64,000 nucleotides of DNA, taken from assembly GCA_963978905.1 (NCBI GenBank), contig OZ022259.1, positions 1,240,001 to 1,304,000 on the forward strand. Direction: 5' to 3'. The notes beneath the pieces are model-generated. The model was not told the origin of the DNA. It was given only the letters and a program-made list of their open reading frames with translations, and ran no database searches. The DNA is from Trichostrongylus colubriformis. Taxonomy: Eukaryota; Nematoda; Chromadorea; Rhabditida; Trichostrongylidae. Position 1 is the stretch's first letter. Each line of letters begins with the position of its first letter. Below, piece after piece: positions 38,074-49,988 of this stretch. Made by a program: the position numbers and the translations under genes.

Positions 38074-41000
38074 TTATTGATCGTTGGCTCGAATCGCTCG
38101 TAAGAGTTCCATGAAAGAGAAGTAAACTCCGGATATACAGATTGAACAGCCCAAACTGATGATCATCTGGTCAAAACGACGGTCCCTATTGACCATTTTG
38201 TCGCCACGAATATGAAGGTGGAAGAGTGCTGGCCAGATGAACGACAGCATAGTGCCTGAAATGTTTCGATCGTGTGGATGTCCTGTCAACTCGATGAACA
38301 GCGACCGACGACCCATGGTATTCCTACACGACTTATCGGAGCAGAATACGTGCTTTCACCCAAGTAGCACCTATTGTAAGTGTTTTTCGTGCCAGCTTTT
38401 TTCGCCCTCATTAACACTGAATATTTTCGCTCGCCCATCGATTTCGTATTTATTTTAACGTTGTTACTCGACAGTCCTTATAAGACTGGGCACAGAAGAT
38501 TTTTCTCACTCGAAGGAAGTATCTTATTGTTAGATGGAGTGCCCAAGGAGTAGCACAAGAAAAAACGGAGAGACTTCCTTCTTTCCAAGTGCAGCCCTAA
38601 CGACCTCGCCCACGTTACCCGTATGCCCGAGACGTCAAGAGAGTAATTCTGCACTTTATTTCCTTGATATGTGTCAGATTTCTTGCAGTCAAAACCATTA
38701 TATCAATTAATTTTATACGGCTAACGTTTCGGTCTTGTCGCCTCCGTCAGAGCTGTCAGAATTCTGCACGAATTGATTTTTATTTTTCGCGTGTCTTTGC
38801 AGGTGGCCCATAGTGAACAAATATAAGATACCGATTTGGGGAAAGAAAATCTCAAATTTCGTCTAACGATAACTTCACTGAGCCCAAGTGGTCTGGTCAA
38901 TCTCCAAATGTCATGGACTCACCGGTAATATTTCCTATCAGGCCCATTAGTTCGATAAGGTACGGTACCGACAGTGCGATGAGTAGTGTGAACAGCAGAA
39001 GAAGTATTCGCAAGAAAAGCGCCCATTCACGAAGTGATCCATCGGGACTGTAGCATCTGAAATCAGCTATAGATCACTATGTTGGAGACCTCTAGGGGAT
39101 CGCTTGTTTTCTTTCTCGAGGTAATTTATGTCTATTTTCCCATTGCGGGGAGGGCGGTAGGAGGAGAGCATATTCGCCTTGCACCCAACCGTCGCGAGCA
39201 TTTATGCTATGGTCGTACTCAGCTGTCGCAGCTGAATTCCGCTGGGTTACGATATTCGCCGAGTTTTAAGGCCTTGAATCTTATATGGTGAATTTCCCTT
39301 CCAACTAAAAATTTCTTACAAACCCCTCTCGGAAGTTTCTTGCTACGGTTGCCTTAAGTCTATACTGCACTTAAATCACGCACCGATGCTTAGTTGAGGT
39401 ATTTATGTATGTGGACTGTCACTGTGGACTACACTAATAGGCCTAGATAAGAAGATACAGTACCCCGTGAATGGTGTGGTCTTCGTGCCACGGAAGAGAT
39501 TGTCTTTGAGTAGTTGTACTGCCGCGTAGAACGGCAACGGATAGGACAGGAGTGCTTTGACAACAAGCACCAGATTGACGACCACTTTGAAGCCCTGGTT
39601 GGGTAATGAATTCGAGATCTCCGGCTGAAAAGTAGTACGGATTAGTCGCAGAGTGTAAAAACACGCTAATTGGACAACTAGCCAACCTGTGTCAGTTCAC
39701 CGAACGTCAAATATCCACATAAGCCGAATATCGCTTTGAACAGCGCCGCCGCTACATGTGACCATTTTAGCATCCAACTGAATTCTTTCGGGTTCTAAAA
39801 CCTAATCAATTGCTTTCCAAAGTAACTCTAAACCCTCCAGCAGGCAATAATCCTTACCTTCATGTTCCCTTCAAGACTTGGTAGGAAGATGTGTGATGTG
39901 TAGCCGAACACAACTACACCAATCATTGTTGGTAGGGTATTGATGTCCAGACCGAATGTCACCGACGATAACGACCACGAGCGGATCTTAACGGCATCAT
40001 CAGGGATCATCAAGGGAATCAGCACTGGGAAGACGTGTACTCTGTGAATGAAAGGAGTGGTGAGTTAGAGATGAAATGCGCCGAAGACCGAGAAGCCGTG
40101 GAGGGCGGGGCAACGTTCACGGCTGGTTGGCTTGGCTGCTCTCACCGTCTGCATCTTTCCCTTCAGGGAAGCTGAGGAAGCGAAAGCAATCTCCATGCTA
40201 TGAGGGGTCTATTTCTATACTTTTTGGCCGTTTCATTCAATTCTTTTTCTATTGTTGCACCACTTCGCACATCTACTTTCTTATTCCACAACATTAGATC
40301 TGTGTTTCCCATGGAATTGGTCAATACAGATGAATTACGCGGACCTACCTCAGTCAGGCAGTATATCATCATGATAGCGTTCACAATCAGGTGGGAGATG
40401 GCATTGGCGAAGGACAGCTGTGAGACGACGACGAGGGAATCGAGAAACGCACATGCGAGAAGTGCGGCGGCGACCAACATCATCCACGCTGGCTTGTCTG
40501 AAGCGAAAAGTGATGTCAATAGAGGGGGTAAGGCTACTCAGCGGCGTCGCACTCGCGGCGTCTCCAGTACGTCTTGCGAATCGATGGCACTTGGGAGCCC
40601 GGCAGAGCGTGGCTACGTCACCTCAGCGCTTCCACGCATGCCACACTGCCTTCTGCACCCATGCCACCTGTCTCTTCCACCCATGCCACACTGTCTCGCT
40701 TGAAAGCTGCCATGCCCTGCCACTGACACTCGCACCCGCCGCGCCGCTTGCCGCGGGCGACCACGCGGTTTTCTGACGTAAGTAGCTTCAACTCAGTAGA
40801 GGAAATGCAGAAATGAACTCCATACCTTCATTTATAAATAAGGAGAAGGCTTCTCATCGCGATTGCGTTCTAGCACCTCTATGAGCAAACTCATCCAATC
40901 GGGAAGTGTGCCGTCAGTACAGAAAATTCGTCTGCGCGACGAGATGGTGCGAGATAGGATTGCGGTACTAGTTGAACCCTGGAGCATCCCGCCTAGAATA

Positions 41001-44000
41001 AGGCGTAGAGCACCGTCATCGCTTTGGAATCCATCCAATACGGCTCTCATAACTCACACTCACGCCGGACACCGCAACGCGAGTTTTCTGTCCTAATGAC
41101 ACACACTCATCCAATTGACTCTCATGTCAAGGTGCCGAGATTCGAAGGGACTCACCGATGCTTGGAAAGCAGCTCTGAAGTAGATCAGCTGCCAGCACTA
41201 AATAAATTATACATGTGGATAGCAGCTCAGTGAGTTGTGCAGCCAGTACCCATTTACCAAAGCCTGGTCGATAAAATTCGGCCACCTGAAATGTGTAGAG
41301 CTCATGTAGATGTTCCGTCGGGGACATAAGGCCGCTATCATAATTGCGGTGCCGGCGTGGATTGCCGCCGTAGCCGCAAAGTATAAAAGCGACCCAACAC
41401 ACTTTATCATCCAAAAAAAGCTAATAGAAGTCCATGGATATAGTTATGCATACCTATATGAGCGCTTGAACGGTGACACATAAACTGCGAATAGACATAA
41501 GTTATGAAGTCTGTGCAATGTGCAGCAGGCCATTGTCTCAGAGTGAAGTGATTACGCATTAGGCTGAGAAGGGAGAGGAGGGGAGAGGGGGGGGGGGGAG
41601 GGGGAAGGGGGGTGTATATCGCTAGGACAGAAACGTCGCGTGGCCGAACACGGCCACGCGACGGTTGTGTCCTAGCGATATACACCCGGGGGAAGGGTAG
41701 GGTTCCTCCGTCTCCTAAGGCTTGAGTTGAAAGTTTGAACAAGGAAAAAGCGCCGAACGCCGATGAAAGAGGAGTGGTCCCTTCCTGCCCCCCTTCGCAT
41801 TTCCACCGAACAATTTGTCAGCTGTGGTCGGAAGGAGGTGCACGGTCCAGAGTATGTCGCCCACGCCCGATCTGAATTTGCTTTCTATACCGCGTCGTCG
41901 ATCCCACGAGGCCTCGTTCGTGCTTCGCTGTGCGGCGGTAGGTGGCTGCGTCGTCTCTGCGTCTTTTCCCATGCCACTGTGCCTCTCTGCCTGTGAACGC
42001 AGTCACGCCGGCACAACCGCAAAGTATGAAGGCGGTCCGACCAAAGCCGCGTTGCGTCATAACCCTGGCGACTCCGCCTGGTGAAAATTGTGGTGATTCG
42101 GAGGGAATGTATCAATGCTGAATTTTGATGCTTTCGCGCTAAACTTTGCTTGTGACCTGCAGCACACAAATCCAGCATGACTAAATGAGGATAAAAAAAA
42201 CTCGAATTTCCATGGGCGGTTCCTTTAACGTGGAAGATGTATCGTAGTAGGAGCACAATGGAAACCCACCTCGCGATAACTGAATCGAACTTTCTTGTCT
42301 TTTTCGTAGAGGCATTCAATCAGCAGTATTCCTGTCCAGTAACATATATAAGCCACACCCATCATAGCGAACACTGACCACCATCCACCGACCTGAAAAC
42401 CAGCCGTCTTTCGGGCCCCAAATTTAGTTCGCAGTGATCAATATTCGTGGTTGCCTCGTTGTCTGTTTTCCGTTGGACATCTTAAGCCTCTATGACGAAT
42501 CTTCTCAACCGGAGGACAATGGCGCTCAGTATGAGTGGTATTTGCCGGCAAATGGGCCACTGACGTCAGGACAACACATGAAACCATCTTCGAACGGAAA
42601 TCGGAAGAATCTCGTATTTTATTGCTTCGTAAGTATGGAGAGTGCCTGGCTTGCCCTGTCTCTTTCCACTATCCCCCCCCCCCCCCCCCGAGTGTTCCAT
42701 ACGACTGTCCAAGAGATACGCCATGTCGTTGTATTTATGTGAATTGAGGAAGGCAGTTGGAGTGACAGTTCGAAAAGACTCTCAAAGCTCCTTCCGGGAG
42801 CTTGCCCGAACAATCGTCCTGTAAGGCGTAGGACAGCTTATGCTTAACATATGTTCCGCCTTGATGATGACTGACTTAGCTTTCACTGGTATTAACTATA
42901 ATATTATACCTTCACTGCAATGGGCAGCCCAACGATGAACATTCCCTGAATGGCGTTGGTGACATTCCATGCGGCTTGCAGCGCTGTGATTGGCTCTCCA
43001 CCTGCATGTGGATCTTCAACGATGTTGTCCACCTCAACGGGCGATTCGCTTTCGCCTTCAGGACCTTCTTCCACAGTACCTGTATTTATATTAGGTTGGA
43101 AGGAAATTTTGGCGAATCTTCATTTTTCTCTACTTCTTGAATCTATCTTAAACAACCAAAAACCAAACCCTAATTTTTTGAATAATGGAATGATTTTTGA
43201 CATAATAATTTGATTTTGCCATTTAAATTGGTTTTTTTCAATCGGTTATTCAAACTGGCTATTAAAATTGCTAAAATAAGCGAGATTTTATTGCTCAAAA
43301 AAAAAGTGGATTACCCAACTGAGCGGAAAACAAGTTGAAAAATGTATTCTTAGCAGAAAACAAGATAAAAAATGTATTGTAAGCTCATCGTAATTACGAT
43401 TTTATTGAAATAATCCTACAATTTATTTCAATTTAATCCGATAATTTTACTGAAATAAATAGCAAAAATAAACTATTTTATGCAGCAGTAGAGTTGAAAA
43501 ATGAATAAAAAATAAAAAGTATGTATGTATTAGGTTGATTCATAATAAATCGGACAAATGGTAGTGATGATCTAGAGATCATAACTCAGTAACGAATTAA
43601 CGAAAATGGACGCGCGAGGTACCGTTGGAATGAGTATGAAAAGCTCTTCAAAGTACCGCAAAATAATCACTCCAAAGTAAATTCATTCCGCCACAATGCC
43701 GCACGATTTCAAGCGGTCCAGAGACCACATCCGCAACGTCATACTATTTATATCGCTATCTGGCCAGGAACCCGCGGATATCGGCAGACGTCTGATAGAA
43801 GTTCACAAGGAGCATGCCCCCGGCAGAAGTACACTGTAGTTGTAGCATTCGAAGTTTGCGTCAGGCGACTATTCCATCGAAGACGAAAACCGTGGTTGGT
43901 GGAGCGTACACGGCGTAGAGTACTGGGAGCTGCTCGATGAAGGTACCACAGTATCCGCCGACGTCTACGTTCGTCAATTACGAGAATTGAAGGCCAATGT

Positions 44001-44701
44001 CCAAAGTTCGCTACGGCGGCGGTCACATGTCTACTTCCAGCACGACAACGTGTCTACTTCCACAGACCGCACTTCGCAAGATCGACCAAGGCCGAGCTGC
44101 TGTCGTACAGTTGGACCGTACTTCTATACCCACCGTACTCCCCAGACCTGGCCCCTTCAGATTTCCACCTTTTCTCCCACAGCCAACGCCACCTGGACGG
44201 CCAAGACTTCAAAACTCGCGACGAGGTCAAGGCGGCACTCGGCAGCTTCTTCGAGCTCCAGCTTCCGGCCTTCTGGAGCAAGGGCATCCATGATCTGCCT
44301 ATACCGTGGCAGAAGGTCATCGATAAAGATGGAGTATATTTCAAGTGAATCCCTGTTGTCGTAAAAAAGTTGCACGACAATGATTAAAATTGGTCAATTT
44401 GTCCGATTTATTATGAATCAACCTAATATATTGAATAGAAGCGGAATAGTCAAGTCGAAAGGCGTCATCGAAAAGCTGCAGTGCCACAAGCTCAAACTTC
44501 AGCCATATTCGTTATTTGAGCAAGCACATTAGGCAATACTAGCAGTGTAAGTGACTTACCGTAATTGGTTGGAGGAGCCGGCCGCTTTGGTCGCATACCG
44601 TACGACTCGGTTTCAGGTGGGTCTTGGTTCCAGTAGTCCAATGATGCAGTGAAGACATGCTTATTGCTCCAGTCTTGCAGCGTCTGTAGCCTTTGAGACA
44701 T
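38074..44701 (-). CDS. UNC-47, vesicular GABA transporter (SLC32 family)
   Basis: Ten exons: 44560-44701, 42910-43079, 42270-42393, 41156-41285, 40349-40497, 39858-39986, 39687-39794, 39464-39624, 38923-39056, 38074-38255; about 475 aa if one extra base in exon 3 is discounted. It loads GABA or glycine into synaptic vesicles using the proton gradient. Motifs: cytosolic N-terminus with acidic PEGESESPVEVD, then NAIQGMFIVGLPIAVK, VAEFYRPGFGKWVLAAQLTE followed by LLSTCIIYLVLAADLLQSCFPS, INTLPTMIGVVVFGYTSHIF, LVLVVKALLSYPLPFYAAVQ, VPYLIELMGLIGNITG and FDQMIISLGCSICISGVYFS; about ten membrane helices. Exon 3 has four C at 42358-42361 where three would keep the frame (MMG|VAYICYWTG). Exon 6 starts at AAG|ATC, chosen because length and phase match the family. 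The start follows TTGTTCAG 4 nt upstream. Confidence 0.92.
38720..38757 (-). ncRNA. Hammerhead-like motif in unc-47 intron 9
   Basis: Minus strand: GACAGCT, CTGACGG, a short stem-loop AGGCGACAAGACC, GAAAC, GTT, AGCC. GCT before the core can pair with AGC after GTT, as expected for stem I. The core is CTGACGG instead of CTGANGA, so probably inactive. The CGAAACGTTAGCC context is typical of Penelope-type repeats. Confidence 0.35.
41330..41398. repeat. Short MITE family C derivative in unc-47 intron 3
   Basis: GGCCGCTATCATAATTGCGG and CCGCAAAGTATAAAAGCGACC form inverted ends around a very short centre (CCGGCGTGGATTGCCG). Confidence 0.5.
41585..41687. repeat. G-run plus TIR-only miniature of MITE family V
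   Basis: A G-rich tract (41585-41612) abuts GGTGTATATCGCTAGGACAG, joined through ACGTCGCGTGGCCG to its exact mirror ending TATACACCC. The copy consists of the two terminal repeats alone, forming a perfect hairpin of about 77 bp. Confidence 0.7.
43530..44427 (+). mobile_element. Mariner-like element in unc-47 intron 1
   Basis: TTAGGTTGATTCATAATAAA and its mirror form about 30-bp terminal inverted repeats flanked by TA. It carries a transposase remnant on the plus strand. Wholly intronic. Confidence 0.88.
43696..44348 (+). pseudogene. Mariner transposase, internally deleted and frameshifted
   Basis: The N-terminus reads FKRSRDHIRNVILFISLSGQ, then EPADIGRRLIEVHKEHAPG, a Mos1-type HTH start. 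Later frames give SGDYSIEDENRGWW joined directly to YWELLDEGTTVSADVYVRQL (internal deletion), VYFQHDN (second catalytic Asp) and PPYSPDLAPSDFHLFSH (third), ending KVIDKDGVYFK. Frames change at least twice and there are stops, so it is dead. Its HTH is a useful comparison for the modules at 1.8-21 kb. Confidence 0.85.
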
Positions 44702-47700
44702 GATCTGAACAACTTTGCATCAAGTGGACAGCTGAATGAAGCTGCTGCTGCTGCTCAAGACACGCGTTCTCTGAAACTCACGTTGCGATGCCGGAATAGG
44801 TTAAAACATGAACAGGGGGAAGGTCACTGATTTTTAATGCAATTCAAATGCAGGCTTACTCATCACTCTGAATCTCAAGTTTGTGACAGAATTTCTGGGT
44901 ATTTCAAATTTCCAACATGAATGACATGCGAATGGCTATATCGTTAGGACAGAATGTCGCAACGCGGATGGCTGCCGGCGACGCGACGCACATGTAGTCC
45001 TGGTCTTCATCTGAGGTATTTTCGCTTTGGGACCCAACTACTAATGGCGCCCTTTGCTCACACGCTGCAATGCTTTTTGCAGATTTCCGTCCTGACGATC
45101 CACAGCCGTCGACATTTCAAAGCGCAATCATCTTCAGACACGAAGGGTTTAGTGAGGAACCTTTACTCTAGTAGGCTGAGCGATTCTCACCCTCATGAAA
45201 CAGTCGACCCATATCTACACTTTATGGTTACACTTCAAGGGTTCAGAAAATATGCCTGTGTCGAGGGAGGGGGTATTGCAGTGGCAGATCGTGCCACCAT
45301 CCTCTAACTGGCTCGGAAATGAGGTCCCAAATCGATGCCGGCCTGATCGATGAGATCGTTCGTCCTTTCGGAGTTCAGATTGGGTGTCAGGACGTCTGGG
45401 ATCATACTGATAATAGTGGCTTGCACATGTGCTGGTCCTTTTCAGTATGAGTGAAACTGCACTTGAAAAGAAATGGCAGTGAATGGATTGAAGTGGAGTG
45501 CATAGCGCACCTCAGAAGGGGAATACACAACACTCGAGGCTTTGTCCTTATCCTTACCTATGCGTCTACTATGACAATTGCGTGGCCATACCAGCTGCCA
45601 TTACGATCGAATTCGAACACGTACGCGTATTATTGGCTTCTTGAATGGAACGCACACGCGCATATTGGTATTCAGACTTTTTTGAGGAATCATGCAAAAA
45701 AAGCTGCTTGGTTTAAATAAAAACCACTACTGAAATAACTCTAATTATCAAAGAGGAACGATTGCGTTGGTTCCAGTGGTTCTTGACTGTAGTTAAATGT
45801 ACATTTCAGGTGTCGAGGAAAATAGCCAGAAAGAGAAGCCCCCTCTTCTCTATTAAGACCAAATAGCCTTTTTTATCTCAACAATACCAGCAGCTGTTGC
45901 CGGATTGTATAGTTACAGTGCGTTTTACTGCTATGTATTCTCTCCTCTAAATATCTCAGCTTCTCATCTGCTCACTGAAAGATTGGATTTCAGTGCTTAT
46001 CGCTGACCCCTGCTTCCCAACCCCCCTCCCCCTCCCCTTCCTGTCCAGTCAAATACGACCCACTCCCTGTCGAGCAATGCTCTACTACCGGTGTACCCTG
46101 TATGCAGGATAAGTCATGGCTCTGCAGTGTCATTTTTCCTAAACCTCGAACCCAGCGAACTTAAAAGGAAATATCAGCATATGTGAAGAACCCATGGTTC
46201 CTGTGAGATTCATATGGGGAGATGTTAAACAAAGTATTTTCACGTAGCTGAGAAAACGTACTCTTTCAAACTACAATTAGTGACACCGGTGACGACTACT
46301 CAAGTAGGTCCATACCCCCTTAGACTGATTTCTGAAAAGTAGTCATTTCTTTTTCCCTTGAAGTAGTAACGGCTCCACATCTATTCTTTGACACATTGAA
46401 AACGATAGCTTAAATGCTCAACAAGGAGTAGATACTAATCATACAAATGCTACAGAAAGGCCTCAGGGGATGAACATACGTCCGCGGCATATTACAGATC
46501 CGGTGGTTCCGCTCGATACCAGCAAAACACTTCCGCGCGTAGAACGAACGGCTGGAAACCCTACATCTTTCTCGAACTTTTGGCCATCTTATGCAATTCT
46601 TTCCTTGCTGCCGTACCACTAAGAAGCCAATCCCCCACATTTTTAACAGTCCACCAAATTACCACATCCACTGTTTTCTGGTGGTTGTACCATATGTGGA
46701 ATATGAAACAGCACTGTAACATTTATCCTTGACGTTCCATCGAAGGAAGATGGCCAAATGCCATTTTTATCAAATTACCCGTCTAGTAAGTGGAAAACCA
46801 ATACCGACACTACTTTGCTTCTCCTGTAGACGTCTCGCGCAGTAAGGCTGACTCTAACCTCTTGGTTTCAGCTTCCGAATGTAATTGTTTTTGAGGGATT
46901 TCATGCAGGTGCCAAAAGAAGCTAAGATTCGAGAAATATACACTTTTTGCACTTAGAAGAAGCACTGGTAGTCACTTGCGTGCTCACTTTCAATTTTAAA
47001 GGTCGCAAAAAAACTATTTCACAGTTGTCATAACCTTTGATGGCTGCTATGGGAACGTCAGTGAGAAAAGCAGCTTTAATGAAGCACGTCCACTGGGAAG
47101 TAATCTTCCACAGAAATTTATGGCAGAATTAATTGCGCATTGTTATAGTGTTATAGTGCATTTTTAATCGATTTGAAAGGATATAGCAATCGATGGGCTC
47201 CCTTGGTGTTGACAACTGAGAAATACGGGCGTGTAATTCGAATTTTTGAGGAGGAGCTTTGACTGTTCATTTTCACGCCTGTACTCTACTTCCTATATAA
47301 TTTGTAGAAGATTTGTTAGTGTTTAGTGCCGCTCTAATGACAGAGAAGCAGATAGAGTTTAGTGAAGAACGAGTACTTGTAGGCTATTATGTGCGCTTAA
47401 AAGTACCTGAAAACTAGGCAGAGACTACCAGTACCTCAGAACCGAGGAAAACAATATGTTAATCTTCTGTCTGTTCCCTAAGTCATCGTAGACATAGGTT
47501 TGCGCAGTACCTTTGCATTTCGGGTAGTAATCATACGCACGGCTCATTCCGTAAGGAAAGTGAATAATGACCACTTTCGCTTCTTAGTGGTTTTTGATAA
47601 GGATCTAATTGTCCGTTATAGATTTAACATAGATAATAAATTAAATCAAATAGGAATATAAGACATACAATAAATAAGCAATAAATAAAGCCTCGTTAGT

Positions 47701-49606
47701 GTGTGTGCGCTAGCCTTAGGTGGACAGGGCTGCCGACGCCTTATTCAAGGTGACCCCTCCGCTTAGATAAGGCCTACATATAACTCACTTTAAGTAGGTC
47801 ATTTTTCAAATTTCTATCAAATCATCCATCAAGGACGGGGTGGTGTAGAGAGAGGCTACCTTGGAGAAGAAGGAGAAGGAAAAATGAGAAAGGGGTAAAA
47901 AAGCAGAAAAATCGGAGATCGAACTTGGGCTCATTTCTTGTGAGCTGGTATGACCTGTACCGATTGATCATATGTGCCATATTAGCTCTATAGTTACCAT
48001 CAGTTCAGTCAGTAAATCATCGAATTCTGCAAAAAGAGGAAACGTTGCAAGGATAAAATTCATGAAATTCATTGATTATGCTATTTATGTGGCTCATCGT
48101 TTTCGAAGACATGAAAAATGACTACAACTGGGTTACTGCCATTTGACAACGATATGGTACGTAACAAGCTCCCCAGCATCATCAAGAATATCGATTTTTG
48201 TGCTGAATTACACCGTAAAGCAATGAAAAGGAGGCCATGAATGGCCACAATATTGAATATGTTGAGGGCTGTCTGAAGAGGTTACGCCGCCTCGGGGCAA
48301 GGCGAGGAGGGCCGTGGAAGAAGCGGCGGTGAAGACGACATCCCAGAAAAGGCGATGCGGCGGAGGATTAAAATGAGTCTTTAGAGTGGCCGGTTGAACG
48401 AGCGTCGAGATTACCACAAAGAAGAGGGTCTCTGCTGCTTGTCCGAGAAAGCTTCAATATTGCGCATCTTGTCAATATGAAGAGTGAATGCTGTAAATGT
48501 TGAAGTTCGGATAATCCCTGTTTTTTGCCCTTTTGACGATCAAAAATCGAAATGATGGTAGAACGACGAGGCAAGTTAAAAAAGTAACTCAGTGAAAAAT
48601 CTATCTATTCACATTTTTTTGAAAAACTGCGGATGTACTTTTTTAAGATCTCTGGCTCGCCCTTGCGTACGCATACTCCAAAATCGCACGTGTATTTAAA
48701 AAACTGAAATCCCAAAAATCAAGAAATTCTATTCCAGCCGCTGGTTTAAGCCTCACACAACTCCGTATGGCTTTCCTTCATTTCAAACATATTTCCACTC
48801 AGTTCAGTTGTTGGTTCTCACAGTAGAAATATTTTCCCGCCCAAGATGTATCGATCGGAGCCGTAGATCCGTCGCCCGTACTCTGCAGAATACGCTGACA
48901 GTTTTGAGCCTTTCTCTAGCATTTTTCTAGTAGATTTGCTCCCTTCTTATGCTTCCTTTAACCACTTCTGCCCTTCCCGTACGATGCTCCCATCACACCG
49001 ATCAGAGAGGGATCCGATGAATAAACTGATTCTCCGTTCGCAAAATCTAATTTCAACCCAGGGAATAAGTTACATCAGCATTACCTGATAGGTACAACGG
49101 GTAGGGGACGACCATTTCCTCGGGCATACTAGTCCTTGCATCAGAGCCCAGCCCCAATCGCAATAATTCCGTTTTTTGTCGATATCATCCAACACCAAGC
49201 ATTTTACAGGACCATATTCAGCTAGTAAAAGCATCCGAAGCATTCTAGAGGATAAAATGTGCTTTTCAGTTCACACGCCTCTCACACCATACCGTAGACA
49301 TTCATTCAAACATCTCCGGGGCTCCAAATGGACGGCGTTTGTGGTTCACATTCGCGGTCGGCTATGGTGGGGCAGCTTTTGCTTCTGGCGCTCTAACCTT
49401 AATTGTGAAAATTCTGACCAGCACACTGCAGCGCGCCAATTTTCGAAAACGGGCGCGCTAGGAATGGAAAGCTTGGCTGGCCGCCAGCTATCAGCCAGTG
49501 TAGTTGACTATCTCACGTTGCCATTTTTCCGTTTTGATTGTTTTTTCTGCTTTTTTTTGTTTTTGTGAATTGCAAATCCTGCAAAATGTCTTAGACATCG
49601 GTCACA

Positions 49607-49807
49607 GTGGTGGAATTGGCGGAATTAGAGGAATTGTGGAAGGAATATGACAAGAATCGTGTTGGGAGAAGTGTGGAAAATGCGATTTTGCGAAATCGTT
49701 ATATTTCGAAAATCGCTAAACTTTTTCGCGAACTTTTGGTTCCTCATATCCACCTAATCACCAACTCCACGATTCTAAATAGCTATCTTACGAAGCTATC
49801 GCAATGA
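49607..49807 (+). CDS. Small hypothetical ORF
   Basis: 66 codons beginning VELAELEELWKEYDKNRVGR, then SVENAILRNRYISKIAKLFR. It is charged and helix-prone, follows a T-rich stretch and a possible CTTAG acceptor, and ends where MITE W begins. It may be the 5' part of an unknown gene or chance; not recognised. Confidence 0.2.
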   Translation: MVELAELEELWKEYDKNRVGRSVENAILRNRYISKIAKLFRELLVPHIHLITNSTILNSYLTKLSQ

Positions 49808-49988
49808 GGGGATAGGCATCTTATAAAAAGTTGCACATCTAAGCATCTTTGACGGGTTAATGGCATACTCAGCCCTATATTTTTGCCTAAGCCTCAGTGG
49901 AGGATAGGAGAGGCTCCGTTCCCTCCTCTTAGGTGAAATTGATGTCCATAGCAGAATCCCCCACCCTCCTGGCAATAGCACCCTTGTA
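49791..49988. repeat. MITE family W, copy 2
   Basis: GCTATCGCAATGAGGGGATA at the left and the mirrored GGCAATAGCACCC end at the right, with the shared ACATCTAAGCATCTTTGA and TATATTTTTGCCTAAGCCTC interior. Confidence 0.6.

Noticed and set aside
39986..40035. Longer unc-47 exon 6 starting at TTCACAG
   Set aside because: It would add residues absent from the family and the phase would not fit exon 5; the AAG|ATC acceptor restores exact length and phase.
48208..48574. Overlapping minus-strand ORFs near 48.2-48.6 kb
   Set aside because: No homology, no splice chain and weak start context.
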